Shown here: positions 21,309-32,057 of the stretch, piece after piece
Numbering within the stretch: the first letter of the stretch is position 1
How the letters are laid out: each line of letters starts with the position of its first letter
Assembly (NCBI RefSeq): GCF_034137685.1
Contig: NZ_CP139418.1
Location: 275,001 to 339,000, forward strand
Direction of reading: 5' to 3'
Length of the DNA: 64,000 bases
Source of the DNA: Streptococcus sp. S1
Lineage (GTDB): Bacteria; Bacillota; Bacilli; Lactobacillales; Streptococcaceae
Made by a program: the position numbers and the translations under genes
Notes under the pieces: generated by a model
Databases searched by the model: none
Seen by the model: only the letters and a program-made list of their open reading frames with translations
Told to the model about the DNA's origin: nothing

Positions 21309-23954
21309 TTATTTGGCTTCATACCATGTTTTGCCTTCATTCTCATCAGCTTCTAGTGGAACTGCAAGTTCGATAGCGGATTCCATAGTCTCTTTGACGA
21401 GTTCTTTAATCGCTGCCAGTTCATCACTTGGTACTTGCAGAACGATTTCATCGTGCACCTGAAGAAGCATCTTGGTCTTGTATGCTCCTCTTTCTAGCGC
21501 TTGGTCCAAGTGAATCATAGCAATTTTCAAGATGTCTGCTGCCGATCCTTGGATCGGTGAGTTGATAGCTGTCCGCTCCGCAAAGCCTCGAACATTGAAG
21601 TTGCGAGAATTGATATCTGGAATCTCCCGACGGCGCTTGAAGAGAGTCTGCACATAGCCTTTGTCACGCGCTTCCCGTACCACTCTCTCCATATAGTCCT
21701 TGATGCCAGGGTAGCGTTCGAAATAGGTCTCAATGTAGGCCTTGGCTTCTTTTCGACTGATCCCCAGGTTATTAGACAGTCCAAAGTCGGAAATTCCATA
21801 AACCACACCAAAGTTTACCGCTTTTGCATTCCGCCGGTCATTCGGCGTCACATCTTCTGGTTTTTCAATGTTGAAGACGCGCATAGCGGTCGATGTATGG
21901 ATATCTGCCCCATGTTTAAAGGCATCAATCAAATGCTCATCTCCCGAAATATGGGCCAAGACGCGCAATTCGATCTGTGAATAGTCCGAACTCAACAAGA
22001 GACTGTTGTCCTCTTCTGGGACAAAGGCCTTACGGATGAGACGGCCTTGTTCCAAACGGACAGGAATGTTTTGCAGGTTGGGATCCACGCTGGACAAGCG
22101 GCCTGTCTGCGTCAAATCCTGTACATAGCGGGTATGGATTTTCCCATCCTCTAGGATAGCCTCTTGCAAGCCCACCACATAGGTCGACTGGATCTTAGCA
22201 ATTTGGCGGTATTCAAGAATCTTAGACACAATCGGTGCAATTGGAGCCAAGCGTTCCAAGACATCAACGGCTGTTGAATAGCCGGTTTTGGTCTTCTTAG
22301 TATATTCAAGAGGGAGTTCCAATTTTTCAAAGAGGATGATGCCCAATTGTTTTGGAGAATTGATGTTGAACTCTTCGCCTGCAAGCTCGTAGATTTCTTG
22401 GGTCAAGCGCTCCAAGACCACTTCGTTTTCCACCTGCATGTCTTCTAGGGTCTGGCGCTCTACCTTGATCCCCGCGATTTCCATCTTGGCCAAAACAGCT
22501 GCTAGTGGTTGCTCCATATCATAGAGCAAATCTAGCTGGTCATGGGCTTGCAACTGCTCCATCATAGGCTCTTCGGTATCCAGTAGAACAGCAACTTTCC
22601 GTGCCAAATGCTCTAATAGGACTGCCTTTTCTGGGATAGCTTTTTTTGCTCCCTTGCCATAAACGACTTCGTCCAGCGGCAGCGCAATCTGACTATAGAG
22701 ACTCGCAATGGTTGAAATCTCATTGTCCTCTACGGTCGACAAGAGATACTTGGCCAATCGACTATCAAACGCGGGATTTTGAAGGGTAATGCCCAAGTGG
22801 CTGAGCAAGACCTTGGCCCGTTTGAAGTCATAGACCTTGAGGGGCGTTTTTTCGAGAAATTCTTTGAAAATCGGTGTTTGTAAAAGACCAGTATCTGTAC
22901 TCGCGTAGAGCTGACCTTTGGTCCCCCATGCGAAACCGATAATGGGTTCTGTATGGTAATTGTCCCCAAAAATCTCAAAATGGAAGAAACTATCTTCCGT
23001 GAGCATATCTGAAGTGACTTGCTCGACTTCTGTATAGTCAATAGCTACAGGAGCTGCTTCTTCTCCACTGAGATCCAAGGCCTGACGGAGTTGCTTAAAG
23101 CCCATCTCCTCATAAAACTTGGCGAGATTTTCTAGATGAGGGCCTGTATAGGTGATATCGTCCAGGCCAATTTCAATGGGCGCATTAGTATCGATGGTTG
23201 CGAGAGTCTTAGACAGATAGGCCTGCTCCTTGTCGTTGACGAGGTTTTCCTTCATCTTAGAAGCCTTCATCTCGTCGATATGCTCGTAAATGCCATCGAG
23301 AGAACCGTACTCTAGGAGTAGTTTGATCCCGGTCTTTTCTCCGATCTTAGTAACACCTGGGATATTATCCGATTTATCTCCCATCAAGGCCTTGAGGTCG
23401 ATAAATTGCTCGGGTGTCAGCCCCATCTTTTCTTTGAGATAGGCTGGAGTGAATTCCTCAAACTCCGCTACCCCTTTTTTGGAGATTTCAACCACCGTAT
23501 TGTCATCCGTCAGCTGGATCAAATCCTTGTCCCCAGAGACAATGGTCACTTCAAATGGCACCGAGGTAGTTTCTGCCATCTTATCCAGCGTTCCAATAAT
23601 ATCATCCGCTTCATACTGAGCTAGCTCATAATGGCGGATCCCCAAATGATCCAGTTGTTCACGAATGAAAGGAAACTGCTCACGGAACTCATCTGGAGTT
23701 TTTGCACGGCCCCCTTTGTAGTCGGCATACATCTCCGTCCGAAAAGTCGTCTTTCCTGCATCAAAAGCAACGAGGACATGGGTCGGTTGGATGCGCTCCA
23801 AGAGATGACTCAACATGAGGTTAAAACCATAGACCGCATTGGTATGCAAACCATTGGCATTTTTGAAGCGATCAATTTGATGATAGAGTGCGAAAAAGGC
23901 ACGAAAAGCGACGGAAGACCCGTCGATGAGTAGTAATTTATTCTTTTTTTCCAT
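21309..23954 (-). CDS. polA: DNA polymerase I
   Basis: The 881-residue enzyme is for Okazaki fragment processing and repair. The 5'-nuclease domain (1-290) includes LLLIDGSSVAFRAFF, DADDIIGT-like YEADDIIGTL and LMGDKSDNIPGV. The central 3'-exonuclease-like domain lacks the catalytic carboxylates, as is usual in Firmicutes. The polymerase domain has SSDYSQIELRVLAHIS (motif A), RRNAKAVNFGVVYGIS (motif B) and LLQVHDEIVLQV (motif C). The ATG at 23954 gives MEKKNKLLLIDGS. An extended -10 sits directly in front of it (see the promoter entry). Confidence 0.98.
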   Translation of the reverse strand: MEKKNKLLLIDGSSVAFRAFFALYHQIDRFKNANGLHTNAVYGFNLMLSHLLERIQPTHVLVAFDAGKTTFRTEMYADYKGGRAKTPDEFREQFPFIREQLDHLGIRHYELAQYEADDIIGTLDKMAETTSVPFEVTIVSGDKDLIQLTDDNTVVEISKKGVAEFEEFTPAYLKEKMGLTPEQFIDLKALMGDKSDNIPGVTKIGEKTGIKLLLEYGSLDGIYEHIDEMKASKMKENLVNDKEQAYLSKTLATIDTNAPIEIGLDDITYTGPHLENLAKFYEEMGFKQLRQALDLSGEEAAPVAIDYTEVEQVTSDMLTEDSFFHFEIFGDNYHTEPIIGFAWGTKGQLYASTDTGLLQTPIFKEFLEKTPLKVYDFKRAKVLLSHLGITLQNPAFDSRLAKYLLSTVEDNEISTIASLYSQIALPLDEVVYGKGAKKAIPEKAVLLEHLARKVAVLLDTEEPMMEQLQAHDQLDLLYDMEQPLAAVLAKMEIAGIKVERQTLEDMQVENEVVLERLTQEIYELAGEEFNINSPKQLGIILFEKLELPLEYTKKTKTGYSTAVDVLERLAPIAPIVSKILEYRQIAKIQSTYVVGLQEAILEDGKIHTRYVQDLTQTGRLSSVDPNLQNIPVRLEQGRLIRKAFVPEEDNSLLLSSDYSQIELRVLAHISGDEHLIDAFKHGADIHTSTAMRVFNIEKPEDVTPNDRRNAKAVNFGVVYGISDFGLSNNLGISRKEAKAYIETYFERYPGIKDYMERVVREARDKGYVQTLFKRRREIPDINSRNFNVRGFAERTAINSPIQGSAADILKIAMIHLDQALERGAYKTKMLLQVHDEIVLQVPSDELAAIKELVKETMESAIELAVPLEADENEGKTWYEAK

Positions 23955-23960
23955 AGGCCT

Positions 23961-23969
23961 ATTATACCA
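23961..23969 (-). promoter_or_regulatory. extended -10 immediately upstream of polA
   Basis: On the minus strand TGGTATAAT ends at 23961, only six bases before the polA ATG. Transcription would begin at or within a base or two of the start codon. No Shine-Dalgarno sequence is visible. Confidence 0.5.
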
Positions 23970-23993
23970 CGAATCATAAGGTCTCTGGTACAT

Positions 23994-24018
23994 AAAAACT
24001 CTACCCTTTCGGGTAGAG
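23994..24018 (-). terminator. terminator of the 23-codon peptide transcript
   Basis: The minus strand reads CTCTACCC-GAAA-GGGTAGAG-TTTTT, an 8-bp stem with a stable GAAA tetraloop and a T-run. It ends the short transcript that begins near 24156 and separates it from polA. Confidence 0.82.
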
Positions 24019-24058
24019 CCTTCTTTAGGAGTTTCTTATGAAAAATGAAGAGAAGTGT

Positions 24059-24130
24059 TTATTCGCCGTAACAAGAACCTTGTTGTGGCAATTTCTTAAA
24101 GTGTTTTGGATAATTAACTGAGATTTTCAT
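24059..24130 (-). CDS. possible 23-residue peptide, unknown
   Basis: A short reading frame starts at ATG 24130 with GAGG nine bases before it. It begins MKISVNYPKHFKK and ends LPQQGSCYGE, then TAA. The peptide is basic in the middle with a Gly-Ser-Cys-Tyr-Gly-Glu tail. It is too polar for a hydrophobic SHP pheromone and has no double-glycine leader. It has its own TATACT (24168-24163) and a perfect terminator, so a ~150-base transcript carries just this frame. I do not recognise it; signalling peptide, RiPP precursor or regulatory leader are all open. Confidence 0.5.
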   Translation of the reverse strand: MKISVNYPKHFKKLPQQGSCYGE

Positions 24131-24162
24131 TTTCTGTACCTCATTTCTTATTGGATGAGTAC

Positions 24163-24168
24163 AGTATA
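24163..24168 (-). promoter_or_regulatory. -10 element of the 23-codon peptide gene
   Basis: The minus strand has TATACT at 24168-24163, giving a start near 24156 and a 26-base leader. No good -35 is present at 16-18 bases upstream, so an activator or a weak promoter is possible. Confidence 0.45.
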
Positions 24169-24211
24169 CAAGAGAAACCTAAACGATTCCTTATAGAAAG
24201 CTTCAAGAAAA

Positions 24212-25675
24212 CTAAAAGCTGAGGCGCAAAACACGCGGTTGTTTTTTGCTGCAAGCTGGTAACTGAAGATGGAGCCCTGTCTCATCTTGGCTCCAAGAAA
24301 GAAGCTGACTTTCTCCAAGGAGCTCTACCTTTTGAATGCGCGCATGAAGAATTCTCGGTTGCTTGAGATCATAGGCGAGAGACGGCAAGGTCAGCTCTTC
24401 TGTCCTTCCACTTGGTTCCAGCTGGATAGCATAAAGCAGGCCTTCACGCATGGTATAGCGGAAATCTTGGCTGGTATAGAGTGGCGCTTGCCCGTCTGAG
24501 AAGGAACCTTCCTGGGCCTCGGTCGGTCCGTCCGATGACACCCGCCAAGGCCGACTCTGATAAATGGCTTCTCCATTTACCGCCAGCCAGTCCCCGATCT
24601 CTGTGAGGATGTCTTGGTCTTGCTCAGGGATCGTGCCATCTGCCTTGGGCCCAATATTGAGCAGAAGATTGCCATTTTTGGCCACAACATCGACTAAATT
24701 TTGTAGCAATTCCTTACTGGTCTTGTAGGCTAGATCCTGGGTATAGCACCAAGAATTACGGGCGATCGCGGTATCCATTTGCCACGGAAAGGCTTGCGTC
24801 TCTCCGTATCCTCCCCGCTCCATCTCGACGATTCCTGAACCGAAAGGGAGGGCATCCTGTTTGTAACAAACAGCCACCTTGCGATCCTCTTGTGCTGCTA
24901 GATTGTAATAATAAGCCAAAAAGCGCATCAAGTAGGGACGGAAACTCTCATGCTGGATCCACCAGTCAAAATAAAGGAGCTCTGGCTGGTAGTCCCGCAC
25001 CAGTTCACAGGTTCGCAACAGCCAATCTTCCAAGAATTCTTTACTTGGATAAGGCTTGGAAGTCAGATCAAAATGATCCTTGGGCTCTGGCTTGGCTGGC
25101 CAATAAAGGCTGTCTCTTGGGACTTCTTGCGGAATGTCACTAGTGAATTCCTTGCCATGTGAAAAGAAAAACTGATGTTCTGCCCGGTGAGAGGACGTAC
25201 AGAAGTGCAGGCCACGTTTTTCTGTTTCCTCCCTCAACTCCCCTAAGACATCTCGTCTCGGCCCCATTTCTAAGCTATTATAAGACGAGAGAGTAGAGGC
25301 ATACATCTGAAAGCCATCGTGGTGCTCCGCAACTGGGAAAAGATACTGGGCTCCCGCTTTTTGAAAGAGATCTAGCCAAGATGCCGGATCAAAACGATCG
25401 GCTGTAAATAGAGGAATGAGATCCTTGTAACCAAAGCTAGCCTGGTCTCCAAAATGCTCTCGATGATAGTCATAGCAAGGATTCCCTTGGATATACATAT
25501 TTCGCGAATACCATTCCGAACCAAAGGCAGGTACACTGTAGACCCCCCAGTGGATAAATATTCCAAATTTGGCATCTCGATACCAATCTGGACAGACTTG
25601 ATGGCTAAGAGAGTCCCAGGTTGGTTCAAAAGGACCTGACTGGACAACTTGATCAATCTCTTCAAGGCTTATCAT
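24212..25675 (-). CDS. alpha-L-fucosidase (GH29)
   Basis: The 487-residue glycoside hydrolase removes alpha-linked fucose. WYRDAKFGIFIHWGVYSVPAFG (about 31-52) and HDGFQMY (about 115) are family motifs. PELLYFDWW carries the likely nucleophilic aspartate (about 240), and NLLLNIGPKADGTI is the conserved GH29 stretch near 345. There is no signal peptide, so it acts in the cytoplasm on imported oligosaccharides. I use the ATG at 25675 (MISLEEIDQ) with AGGAG just upstream, dropping 31 residues of the longer frame. No sugar transporter is adjacent. Confidence 0.9.
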   Translation of the reverse strand: MISLEEIDQVVQSGPFEPTWDSLSHQVCPDWYRDAKFGIFIHWGVYSVPAFGSEWYSRNMYIQGNPCYDYHREHFGDQASFGYKDLIPLFTADRFDPASWLDLFQKAGAQYLFPVAEHHDGFQMYASTLSSYNSLEMGPRRDVLGELREETEKRGLHFCTSSHRAEHQFFFSHGKEFTSDIPQEVPRDSLYWPAKPEPKDHFDLTSKPYPSKEFLEDWLLRTCELVRDYQPELLYFDWWIQHESFRPYLMRFLAYYYNLAAQEDRKVAVCYKQDALPFGSGIVEMERGGYGETQAFPWQMDTAIARNSWCYTQDLAYKTSKELLQNLVDVVAKNGNLLLNIGPKADGTIPEQDQDILTEIGDWLAVNGEAIYQSRPWRVSSDGPTEAQEGSFSDGQAPLYTSQDFRYTMREGLLYAIQLEPSGRTEELTLPSLAYDLKQPRILHARIQKVELLGESQLLSWSQDETGLHLQLPACSKKQPRVLRLSF

Positions 25676-25719
25676 TCTCTTCTCCTCTTTTCTTGTTACT
25701 ACCTCTATTGTAACGAGAA

Positions 25720-25743
25720 AGCCTCGTTTGTAAAGACAAACGA
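25720..25743 (-). terminator. likely terminator of the trp operon
   Basis: CCTCGTTTGT-CTTT-ACAAACGAGG is a perfect 10-bp stem about 75 bases after the trpA stop codon. It is followed by the weakly U-rich CTTTCTCG on the minus strand. Read-through into the fucosidase gene is possible. Confidence 0.6.
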
Positions 25744-25816
25744 GGGGAATGTTTAAATTAGTAGACAAAGAGCTTGATCTAGGAGAATCAAGCTGATGAT
25801 GAATGAAATGAAGCTT

Positions 25817-26593
25817 CTAGCCCTTCACTGCTTGAGAAATAAAACGAGCGATGGCGTCTGTCTCCCCTTGGTGGAGAGCTTTAACAATTTTGGACCCCAC
25901 AATAACCCCATCTGAGACCTTGTTGAAACGGTGAACGTCCTCCATGCTGGAAACTCCAAAACCTGTTAAAACAGGAATGGACGCTATTTCGTGTAATTGG
26001 GCCAAGTGGTGATCCAAATCATCTCGATAGCTACCAGCTTTCCCCGTCACCCCATTGACAGCAACGGCATAGATAAATCCTTCTGCATCATGGATCAATT
26101 TCTTCTGGCGCTCGATTCCTGTGGTTAGGCTCACTAGCGGCACCAAAGCGATGTCTTTATCCACTAATAGAGGCTCTACCAAATTCGCATGCTCATGGGG
26201 GAGGTCCGGAATAATCACTCCTTTGACTGCTGTTCCTTCTACATCTCTAAAAAAGTTTTCGAGCCCATATTGGAACAAGGGGTTGAAATAGGTCATGATG
26301 ACCAAAGGAACACTTGTCTCCAAGTGCTGGATCGTTTGCACCAGACCCTCTGTCGTTGTCCCATGGGCTAAACTGCGTAATCCTGCCTCTTCAATCACAG
26401 GGCCATCTGCCACCGGATCTGAAAAAGGAATGCCTACTTCAATAGCTGAGACACCAAGCTCCTCCAAAAATTGGATGGTTTCCTGCAAACCTGCCAGGCC
26501 TTTTTCATGATCTCCTGCCATGATATAAGGAACAAAGATCCCTTGCTGCTGGTCTTTCAGCTTTTGTAAATGCTCTGTTAAGGTCTTTCCCAT
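25817..26593 (-). CDS. trpA: tryptophan synthase alpha chain
   Basis: The 258-residue TIM-barrel subunit cleaves indole-3-glycerol phosphate to indole. The catalytic glutamate is in [17 protein letters not shown] (about 49-65). [11 protein letters not shown] holds the second acidic residue, and [25 protein letters not shown] is the phosphate site. It starts one base after the trpB stop codon, so the two are coupled. Normal length. Confidence 0.98.
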   Translation of the reverse strand: MGKTLTEHLQKLKDQQQGIFVPYIMAGDHEKGLAGLQETIQFLEELGVSAIEVGIPFSDPVADGPVIEEAGLRSLAHGTTTEGLVQTIQHLETSVPLVIMTYFNPLFQYGLENFFRDVEGTAVKGVIIPDLPHEHANLVEPLLVDKDIALVPLVSLTTGIERQKKLIHDAEGFIYAVAVNGVTGKAGSYRDDLDHHLAQLHEIASIPVLTGFGVSSMEDVHRFNKVSDGVIVGSKIVKALHQGETDAIARFISQAVKG

Positions 26594-26594
26594 C

Positions 26595-27800
26595 TTACTC
26601 TCCTCTCTCTTGTTCTAGGCGGTCTTTGACTTGTACCACATCTTTATCCCCACGACCTGATAAGCAAACAATCATGGATTTTTCAGGCCCCATCTCCTTG
26701 GCCAATTTCACCGCATAGGCGATAGCATGGCTCGATTCCAGAGCTGGAATGATTCCTTCTACTTTTGAAAGCAATTGAAAAGCTTCTAGTGCTTCTTGGT
26801 CTGTCACAGGCACATAGGTCGCCCGCTTGATTTCATGGAAATAAGAATGCTCTGGCCCAATCCCTGGGTAATCGAGACCTGCTGAAATCGAGAAAGCTTC
26901 TAAAATCTGTCCATGGGCATCCTGTAAAACATCCATCAAGGCGCCGTGAAGGACTCCCGGACGCCCCTTGGTCAAGGTTGCTGCATGCTGGTCTGTATCT
27001 ACCCCAAGGCCAGCAGCTTCTGCCCCATACATGGCAACAGAGGTATCCTCAACAAAAGGATAGAAGAGCCCAATGGCGTTCGATCCACCTCCTACACAGG
27101 CTAAGACTGCATCTGGTAGCGCACCATCATTTTGCTCTGCAAATTGGCGTTTGGCTTCCCTACCGATGACACTTTGAAAATCACGGACAATTTCTGGGAA
27201 TGGGTGAGGTCCTAGAGCAGAACCCATGATATAGTGGGTATCCTCCACATTTGCTACCCAGGCTCTGAGGGCAGCATTGACCGCATCCTTGAGAACACGT
27301 GACCCATCTGTTACTGATTGAACCTTAGCGCCCAACAATTCCATCCGAAAGACATTGAGGGCTTGGCGTTTGACATCTTCTTCTCCCATGTAGATGGTAC
27401 ATTCCATATCAAATAAAGCTGCAGCCGTTGCCGTTGCAACACCGTGCTGTCCAGCCCCTGTTTCTGCGATGATCTTCTTTTTGCCCATCCGGTGTGCCAA
27501 TAAAACCTGTCCTAGGGCATTATTAATTTTATGAGCCCCTGTGTGGTTGAGGTCTTCTCTTTTAAGAAAGATCTTGGCTCCACCGACATACTTGGTTAGA
27601 TTCTTAGCGTAATAGAGCGGTGTTTCCCGACCGACATATTGTTTCAGAAGCTGATCCAATTCTGTTTGAAAAGAAGGATCTGCTTGACTTTCTCTGTAGG
27701 CTTCTTCTAATTCTAAAACTGCTGTCATCAAGGTTTCAGGGACAAATCGTCCCCCGAACCGCCCGTAAAATCCATTTTTATCTGGTTGTTTATATGCCAT
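26595..27800 (-). CDS. trpB: tryptophan synthase beta chain
   Basis: The 401-residue PLP enzyme condenses indole with serine. The lysine that binds PLP is in [17 protein letters not shown] (about 83-99), the phosphate loop is [12 protein letters not shown], and ETGAGQHG is the conserved catalytic segment. It overlaps trpF by 11 bases. Confidence 0.98.
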   Translation of the reverse strand: MAYKQPDKNGFYGRFGGRFVPETLMTAVLELEEAYRESQADPSFQTELDQLLKQYVGRETPLYYAKNLTKYVGGAKIFLKREDLNHTGAHKINNALGQVLLAHRMGKKKIIAETGAGQHGVATATAAALFDMECTIYMGEEDVKRQALNVFRMELLGAKVQSVTDGSRVLKDAVNAALRAWVANVEDTHYIMGSALGPHPFPEIVRDFQSVIGREAKRQFAEQNDGALPDAVLACVGGGSNAIGLFYPFVEDTSVAMYGAEAAGLGVDTDQHAATLTKGRPGVLHGALMDVLQDAHGQILEAFSISAGLDYPGIGPEHSYFHEIKRATYVPVTDQEALEAFQLLSKVEGIIPALESSHAIAYAVKLAKEMGPEKSMIVCLSGRGDKDVVQVKDRLEQERGE

Positions 27801-28377
27801 GCTTGACCCTTTCTATAAATCGTTTTATCTTTTCTTGGTCTTTTTTTCCATTTGTCTCGACTCCACTGGATACATCCACCGCATAAGGATAAAAGAAGCG
27901 AATGGCATCTGCTACATTGTCTTCCGTCAAGCCTCCTGCAATAAAGAAAGGCTTTGTGAAGTTTTGGGTTTCGAGTTCTTGCCAGTTAAAAGTCTCTCCA
28001 CTTCCTGCTACAGGAGCATCAAAGAGCAGATAATCGGCACTGGTCTCAGGAAGAGCTGCGTCTTTTCCCACTTGAACAGCGCGAATCGTTTGTTGGGGAA
28101 GGTCTTGCAAGATGGTATCATCTATCGGTCCATGCACTTGTATCAGGTCCAAGCCCACAACTTGGCAAGCTTGCTCCACTTCTTCTCTTTGTGGTGATAC
28201 AAAAACACCGACTTTTTGAACCCCCTTTGGAATCCCTGTAGCCAACTGCCGAGCTTGCTCCAGCGTGACTTGCCGTTTGCTTGATGCAAAAACAAAACCA
28301 ATATAATCTGCACCAGCTTCAACAGCCGTCTTCACGGCTTCTGGAGTGGACAATCCGCAAATTTTAACCTTTGTCAA
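27790..28377 (-). CDS. trpF: phosphoribosylanthranilate isomerase
   Basis: The 195-residue TIM-barrel enzyme starts [20 protein letters not shown]; the Cys in KICG is the general base and the Asp in LLFDAP the acid. [13 protein letters not shown] is the phosphate-binding strand. It overlaps both trpC (14 bases) and trpB, so the operon is tightly packed. Confidence 0.97.
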   Translation of the reverse strand: MTKVKICGLSTPEAVKTAVEAGADYIGFVFASSKRQVTLEQARQLATGIPKGVQKVGVFVSPQREEVEQACQVVGLDLIQVHGPIDDTILQDLPQQTIRAVQVGKDAALPETSADYLLFDAPVAGSGETFNWQELETQNFTKPFFIAGGLTEDNVADAIRFFYPYAVDVSSGVETNGKKDQEKIKRFIERVKHGI

Positions 28378-29131
28378 TCTGCAACTCCTTTACTTTTTCA
28401 GCCACATTGTCTGCTTTCATGAGAGCTGTCCCAACGAGAATGCCATTAAAATAAGGAGCCAGCATGCGCGCATCTGCTGCTGCGAAAATAGCAGACTCCG
28501 AGATGTAAACCGGTTCTTGTTCAAAATTGGTCGCCAATTCCAGGCTAGTATGAAGATCAGTCTCAAAGGTCACCAAGTTGCGGTTATTGACCCCGATGAT
28601 CTGAGCCCCAATCCGGTGAGCCACCTCTAGTTCTGTCAGATTATGGGTCTCCACCAAGACCTCCAGGCCCAGATGGGTCGCAAACTCATAGAGCTCTTTC
28701 AGACGAACCTCTGATAAGGCTGCAACTATCAACAAGATCACGGTTGCCCCTGCGTTTCGCGCCCGAATTATTTGCTTTTCATCCACAATAAAATCTTTAT
28801 TGAGGGTGGGAATGCGAACCTGACTAGATATTTCCCGGAGATACTCGATACTGCCCTTGAAAAACACTTCATCAGTCAAGACAGAAATCATCACGGCCCC
28901 ATTTTCTTCGTAAGTCTTAGCCTGCGCGACGATATCCACATCGACATGAATATCTCCCAGACTCGGGCTAGCCTTTTTCACTTCCGCAATGACCTGAAGC
29001 TTTTCTGGATGACTCTTTAGGTAATCATACAGGCGGTAAGTCTCGCGCAAAGGTTGGAGTTCCTCTTCTTTCATCGCAGCCACTTCACGCGCCTTTTCCT
29101 TTAGAATCTTTGGTAAGAATTCTTGACTCAT
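28364..29131 (-). CDS. trpC: indole-3-glycerol phosphate synthase
   Basis: The 255-residue enzyme closes the indole ring. Characteristic are [15 protein letters not shown] (lysine of the active site, about 47-61), [14 protein letters not shown], and [15 protein letters not shown]. Its start overlaps the trpGD stop by four bases (ATGA). Confidence 0.97.
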   Translation of the reverse strand: MSQEFLPKILKEKAREVAAMKEEELQPLRETYRLYDYLKSHPEKLQVIAEVKKASPSLGDIHVDVDIVAQAKTYEENGAVMISVLTDEVFFKGSIEYLREISSQVRIPTLNKDFIVDEKQIIRARNAGATVILLIVAALSEVRLKELYEFATHLGLEVLVETHNLTELEVAHRIGAQIIGVNNRNLVTFETDLHTSLELATNFEQEPVYISESAIFAAADARMLAPYFNGILVGTALMKADNVAEKVKELQIDKG

Positions 29132-30702
29132 TTTTGATACTCCTGTAATAATCTCAATTTCTCAAGGGCAGCCCCACTGGCAATCACTTCACGTGCCAAG
29201 GCAATTCCCTCCTTGATAGAATCTACCTTGCCGTTGGCATAAAAACCAAGGCCAGCATTCAAGACAGTCACCTCTAAGAAGGGACTCGCTTCATTCTTCA
29301 AGACACTGAGCAAAATTTCTGCATTGCGTTTGGCGTCTCCACCTCGTACTTGATCAATTTCGATGCGCTCCATTCCTATATCTTCTGGTTGAAAGCTAGA
29401 TAAGGTCACCTGTCCATTTTCCAAAATAGCGAGCTGAGTTTCCCCATCAAGACCTGCCTCGTCTAAACCTTGTGGACCACTCACCACCACTGCGCGTTTC
29501 CGACCCAAATTCTTTAGAATCTCCGCCGTACTTTCCAGCATATCTGGACGACTGGTTCCCAATAGCTGGGTTTCTAGAGGAATCGGATTGATAAGAGGAC
29601 CGGTTAAGTTCATCACCGTTGGAACCCCTAGCGCCAAGCGAGCGGGCATAATATAGCGCATGCCAGGGTGCAAATTTTTGGCAAATAGGAAGACAATCCC
29701 CACCTTTTCAAACACTCGTCCCAAGTCTTCTGGACCCAAATCAAGGTTAATCCCTAGCGCTTCTAGCACATCCGCAGAACCAGATTTAGAAGAGATCGAG
29801 CGATTGCCGTGTTTCGCCATCTTGATGCCACCACCAGCAAGGACGAAGGCAGCTGTTGTTGAAATATTGAAACTATACGAACGATCACCCCCAGTTCCAC
29901 AATTGTCCATTGCTCCTTGAACTTCTGTAGGAATGGCAACTGCATAGGCCTGCATCACTTTTGCAATAGCCGTCCGCTCTTCAACCGTTTCTCCCTTCAT
30001 TTTGAGACCTAGAAGAAGGGCCGTCACCTGTGCTTCTGAAGCACGACCAGCAACGACTTCCTCCATAGCAGCTTCTAACTCTGCACTGGTTAGATCCATT
30101 CCTTCCGCTACTTTTGCAAGCACTTGTTTCATCTTCCGCTCCTTGACTAGTTTGACAAAATTTTCGATGGTCTTGAGCCCATCTGGCGTCCCGATACTTT
30201 CTGGATGGTATTGAAAACCATAAATCGGTAAGCTGCGGTGTTGAATTCCCATAATCGCTTGATCATCTGTCGTCCGAGAGGTAATGACAAAATCCTCTGG
30301 CATGGCTTTAATCGTCAGCGAATGGTAGCGCATGACTGGGACTTCTTTTGCGACACCCGCGTACAGCGGAGAGGGAGCTTCTAGCTGGATCTGGCTTTGT
30401 TTGCCATGCATGACCTGTGGGGCCAATCCCAAGCGCCCTCCAAAAACTTCTGCAATCGCTTGATGCCCCAAGCAAATCCCCAAGATTGGTTTGACCCCCG
30501 CGAAATCTCGGATCATCTCCTCCATCTTGCCCGCATCCTTTGGCCAACCTGGACCTGGAGAAAAGACCAAAGCATCTGCTTCTTGGGCAACTTGGTACAA
30601 ATCCGGATCATCATTTCGAAGCACCTGGACCTCATCAAATTTTCCGATATACTGCGCCAAATTGTAGGTAAATGAATCGTAATTATCTACTAATAAAATC
30701 AT
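29128..30702 (-). CDS. trpGD: anthranilate synthase glutaminase fused to anthranilate phosphoribosyltransferase
   Basis: The 524-residue protein joins two enzymes that are usually separate in streptococci. Residues 1-188 are a class I glutamine amidotransferase with [15 protein letters not shown] (Cys nucleophile) and YGFQYHPES (His, Glu), feeding ammonia to TrpE. After the joint [11 protein letters not shown], residues 195-524 are TrpD with [17 protein letters not shown] and [21 protein letters not shown]. An AAGGAG plus ATG remains at the joint (about 30132-30146), so TrpD may also be made alone. It overlaps trpE by four bases. Confidence 0.93.
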   Translation of the reverse strand: MILLVDNYDSFTYNLAQYIGKFDEVQVLRNDDPDLYQVAQEADALVFSPGPGWPKDAGKMEEMIRDFAGVKPILGICLGHQAIAEVFGGRLGLAPQVMHGKQSQIQLEAPSPLYAGVAKEVPVMRYHSLTIKAMPEDFVITSRTTDDQAIMGIQHRSLPIYGFQYHPESIGTPDGLKTIENFVKLVKERKMKQVLAKVAEGMDLTSAELEAAMEEVVAGRASEAQVTALLLGLKMKGETVEERTAIAKVMQAYAVAIPTEVQGAMDNCGTGGDRSYSFNISTTAAFVLAGGGIKMAKHGNRSISSKSGSADVLEALGINLDLGPEDLGRVFEKVGIVFLFAKNLHPGMRYIMPARLALGVPTVMNLTGPLINPIPLETQLLGTSRPDMLESTAEILKNLGRKRAVVVSGPQGLDEAGLDGETQLAILENGQVTLSSFQPEDIGMERIEIDQVRGGDAKRNAEILLSVLKNEASPFLEVTVLNAGLGFYANGKVDSIKEGIALAREVIASGAALEKLRLLQEYQK

Positions 30703-32057
30703 CCTTCTTCTCCAATCCTTGTCATCGATTTTGCCTTATTGACGGTTTCTTGGTATTCATTTTCAGCGATCGAATCATAAACAATTCCTGCTCCAGCCTG
30801 CACATAAGCCTTCTTATTTTTGAGGATCATGGTTCGAATCGCAATAGCAAAATCGAGATCCCCCGTCACAGAGAGATAGCCAATAGCCCCCGCATAGACG
30901 CCTCGTTTTTCTTTTTCTGCTTCATAGATTCGCTTCATGGCTCGAATCTTGGGAGCACCCGAAACGGTCCCAGCTGGAAGAGTTGCCTTCAGAGCCTCAA
31001 TGGAGGCTAGTCCAGGAAGCAATTGCCCCTTGACCACACTCGTCAGGTGCATGACATAACGGAAGAATTCCACTTCCATATATTTGGTCACTTCAACCGA
31101 CCCATTTTGAGCGATACGACCAATATCGTTTCGCCCTAGATCCACCAACATCCGGTGTTCTGCGACTTCTTTTGGATCCCCTGTCAACTCAGCTGCCAAT
31201 TGCCGATCAGCCTCTTCATCGAGCCCTCTTGGACGCGTGCCAGCAATGGGATTGGTTGTCACCACTCGATCCTTGACCGACACTAGACTTTCTGGACTGG
31301 CACCGATAATTTGGTACTCCCCCAAATCATAAAAGTAGAGATAATTCGAAGGGTTGGTCACGCGCAAATTGCGGTAATAATCTAGCGGTTTTCCTGAAAA
31401 ATCAGCTGAAAAACGTTGACTGAGCACGCATTGGAACATATCTCCTTTTTGAATATAGTCCCGCGCTAGGGCCACCATTTCCTCAAACTCTTTTTGCTCC
31501 AAATGATTGTGGAAATGAAGCGCATGCAGGTCCTTGTCCTGAAACTCTTCTTTTGCGGGTCTTGCCAATTGTGCTAATACTTGCTCCAAGCTCGATGTTT
31601 GCTCTGCTTCACTCCGTCCACTATAGAGGTTCTCTTCCACCACATAGACCTTTTCCTTTTTGTGATCAAAAATCACATAGCTCTCATATAAGAAAAAGTG
31701 AAGATCTGGTGTGCCAATCGTATCTTCAGGAATGGAACCAATGTTCTCATAGAGGCCAATCAAGTCATAGCCGACAAATCCAATCGCCCCACCGTTAAAA
31801 GGAAGCTCTTCAGAAGTTTTCGTTTTGACCGTGATGCGGTTCAAAAAGTCTAAAGGATCCTCTTCAACAATTTGATCATTGTAATAGAGGACGCCATGTT
31901 CAAACTTGACTTCACTGACTGGCCGATAGGCTACAATTGAAAAACGCGCATTCTCTTTTTCACGAGGAATTGACTCTAAGATCATTTTATGGGGCGCATC
32001 CAAACGCATATAAGCCAAAATTGGACTCAACACATCAGCAGATAAAACTTTTTTCAT
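30699..32057 (-). CDS. trpE: anthranilate synthase component I
   Basis: The 452-residue chorismate-utilising enzyme makes anthranilate with ammonia from Trp[13 protein letters not shown]-like [18 protein letters not shown] and [18 protein letters not shown] form the active site, and GRNDIGRIA is conserved. The N-terminal part is short compared with E. coli but the feedback region around [12 protein letters not shown] is present. It is the first gene of the operon, about 145 bases after the T-box terminator. Confidence 0.98.
   Translation of the reverse strand: MKKVLSADVLSPILAYMRLDAPHKMILESIPREKENARFSIVAYRPVSEVKFEHGVLYYNDQIVEEDPLDFLNRITVKTKTSEELPFNGGAIGFVGYDLIGLYENIGSIPEDTIGTPDLHFFLYESYVIFDHKKEKVYVVEENLYSGRSEAEQTSSLEQVLAQLARPAKEEFQDKDLHALHFHNHLEQKEFEEMVALARDYIQKGDMFQCVLSQRFSADFSGKPLDYYRNLRVTNPSNYLYFYDLGEYQIIGASPESLVSVKDRVVTTNPIAGTRPRGLDEEADRQLAAELTGDPKEVAEHRMLVDLGRNDIGRIAQNGSVEVTKYMEVEFFRYVMHLTSVVKGQLLPGLASIEALKATLPAGTVSGAPKIRAMKRIYEAEKEKRGVYAGAIGYLSVTGDLDFAIAIRTMILKNKKAYVQAGAGIVYDSIAENEYQETVNKAKSMTRIGEEG

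Noticed and set aside
24040-24123. Plus-strand 27-codon frame (MKNEEKCLFAVTRT...) with AGGAG
   Set aside because: No promoter or terminator on that strand. The opposite strand has a -10, RBS and terminator in order.
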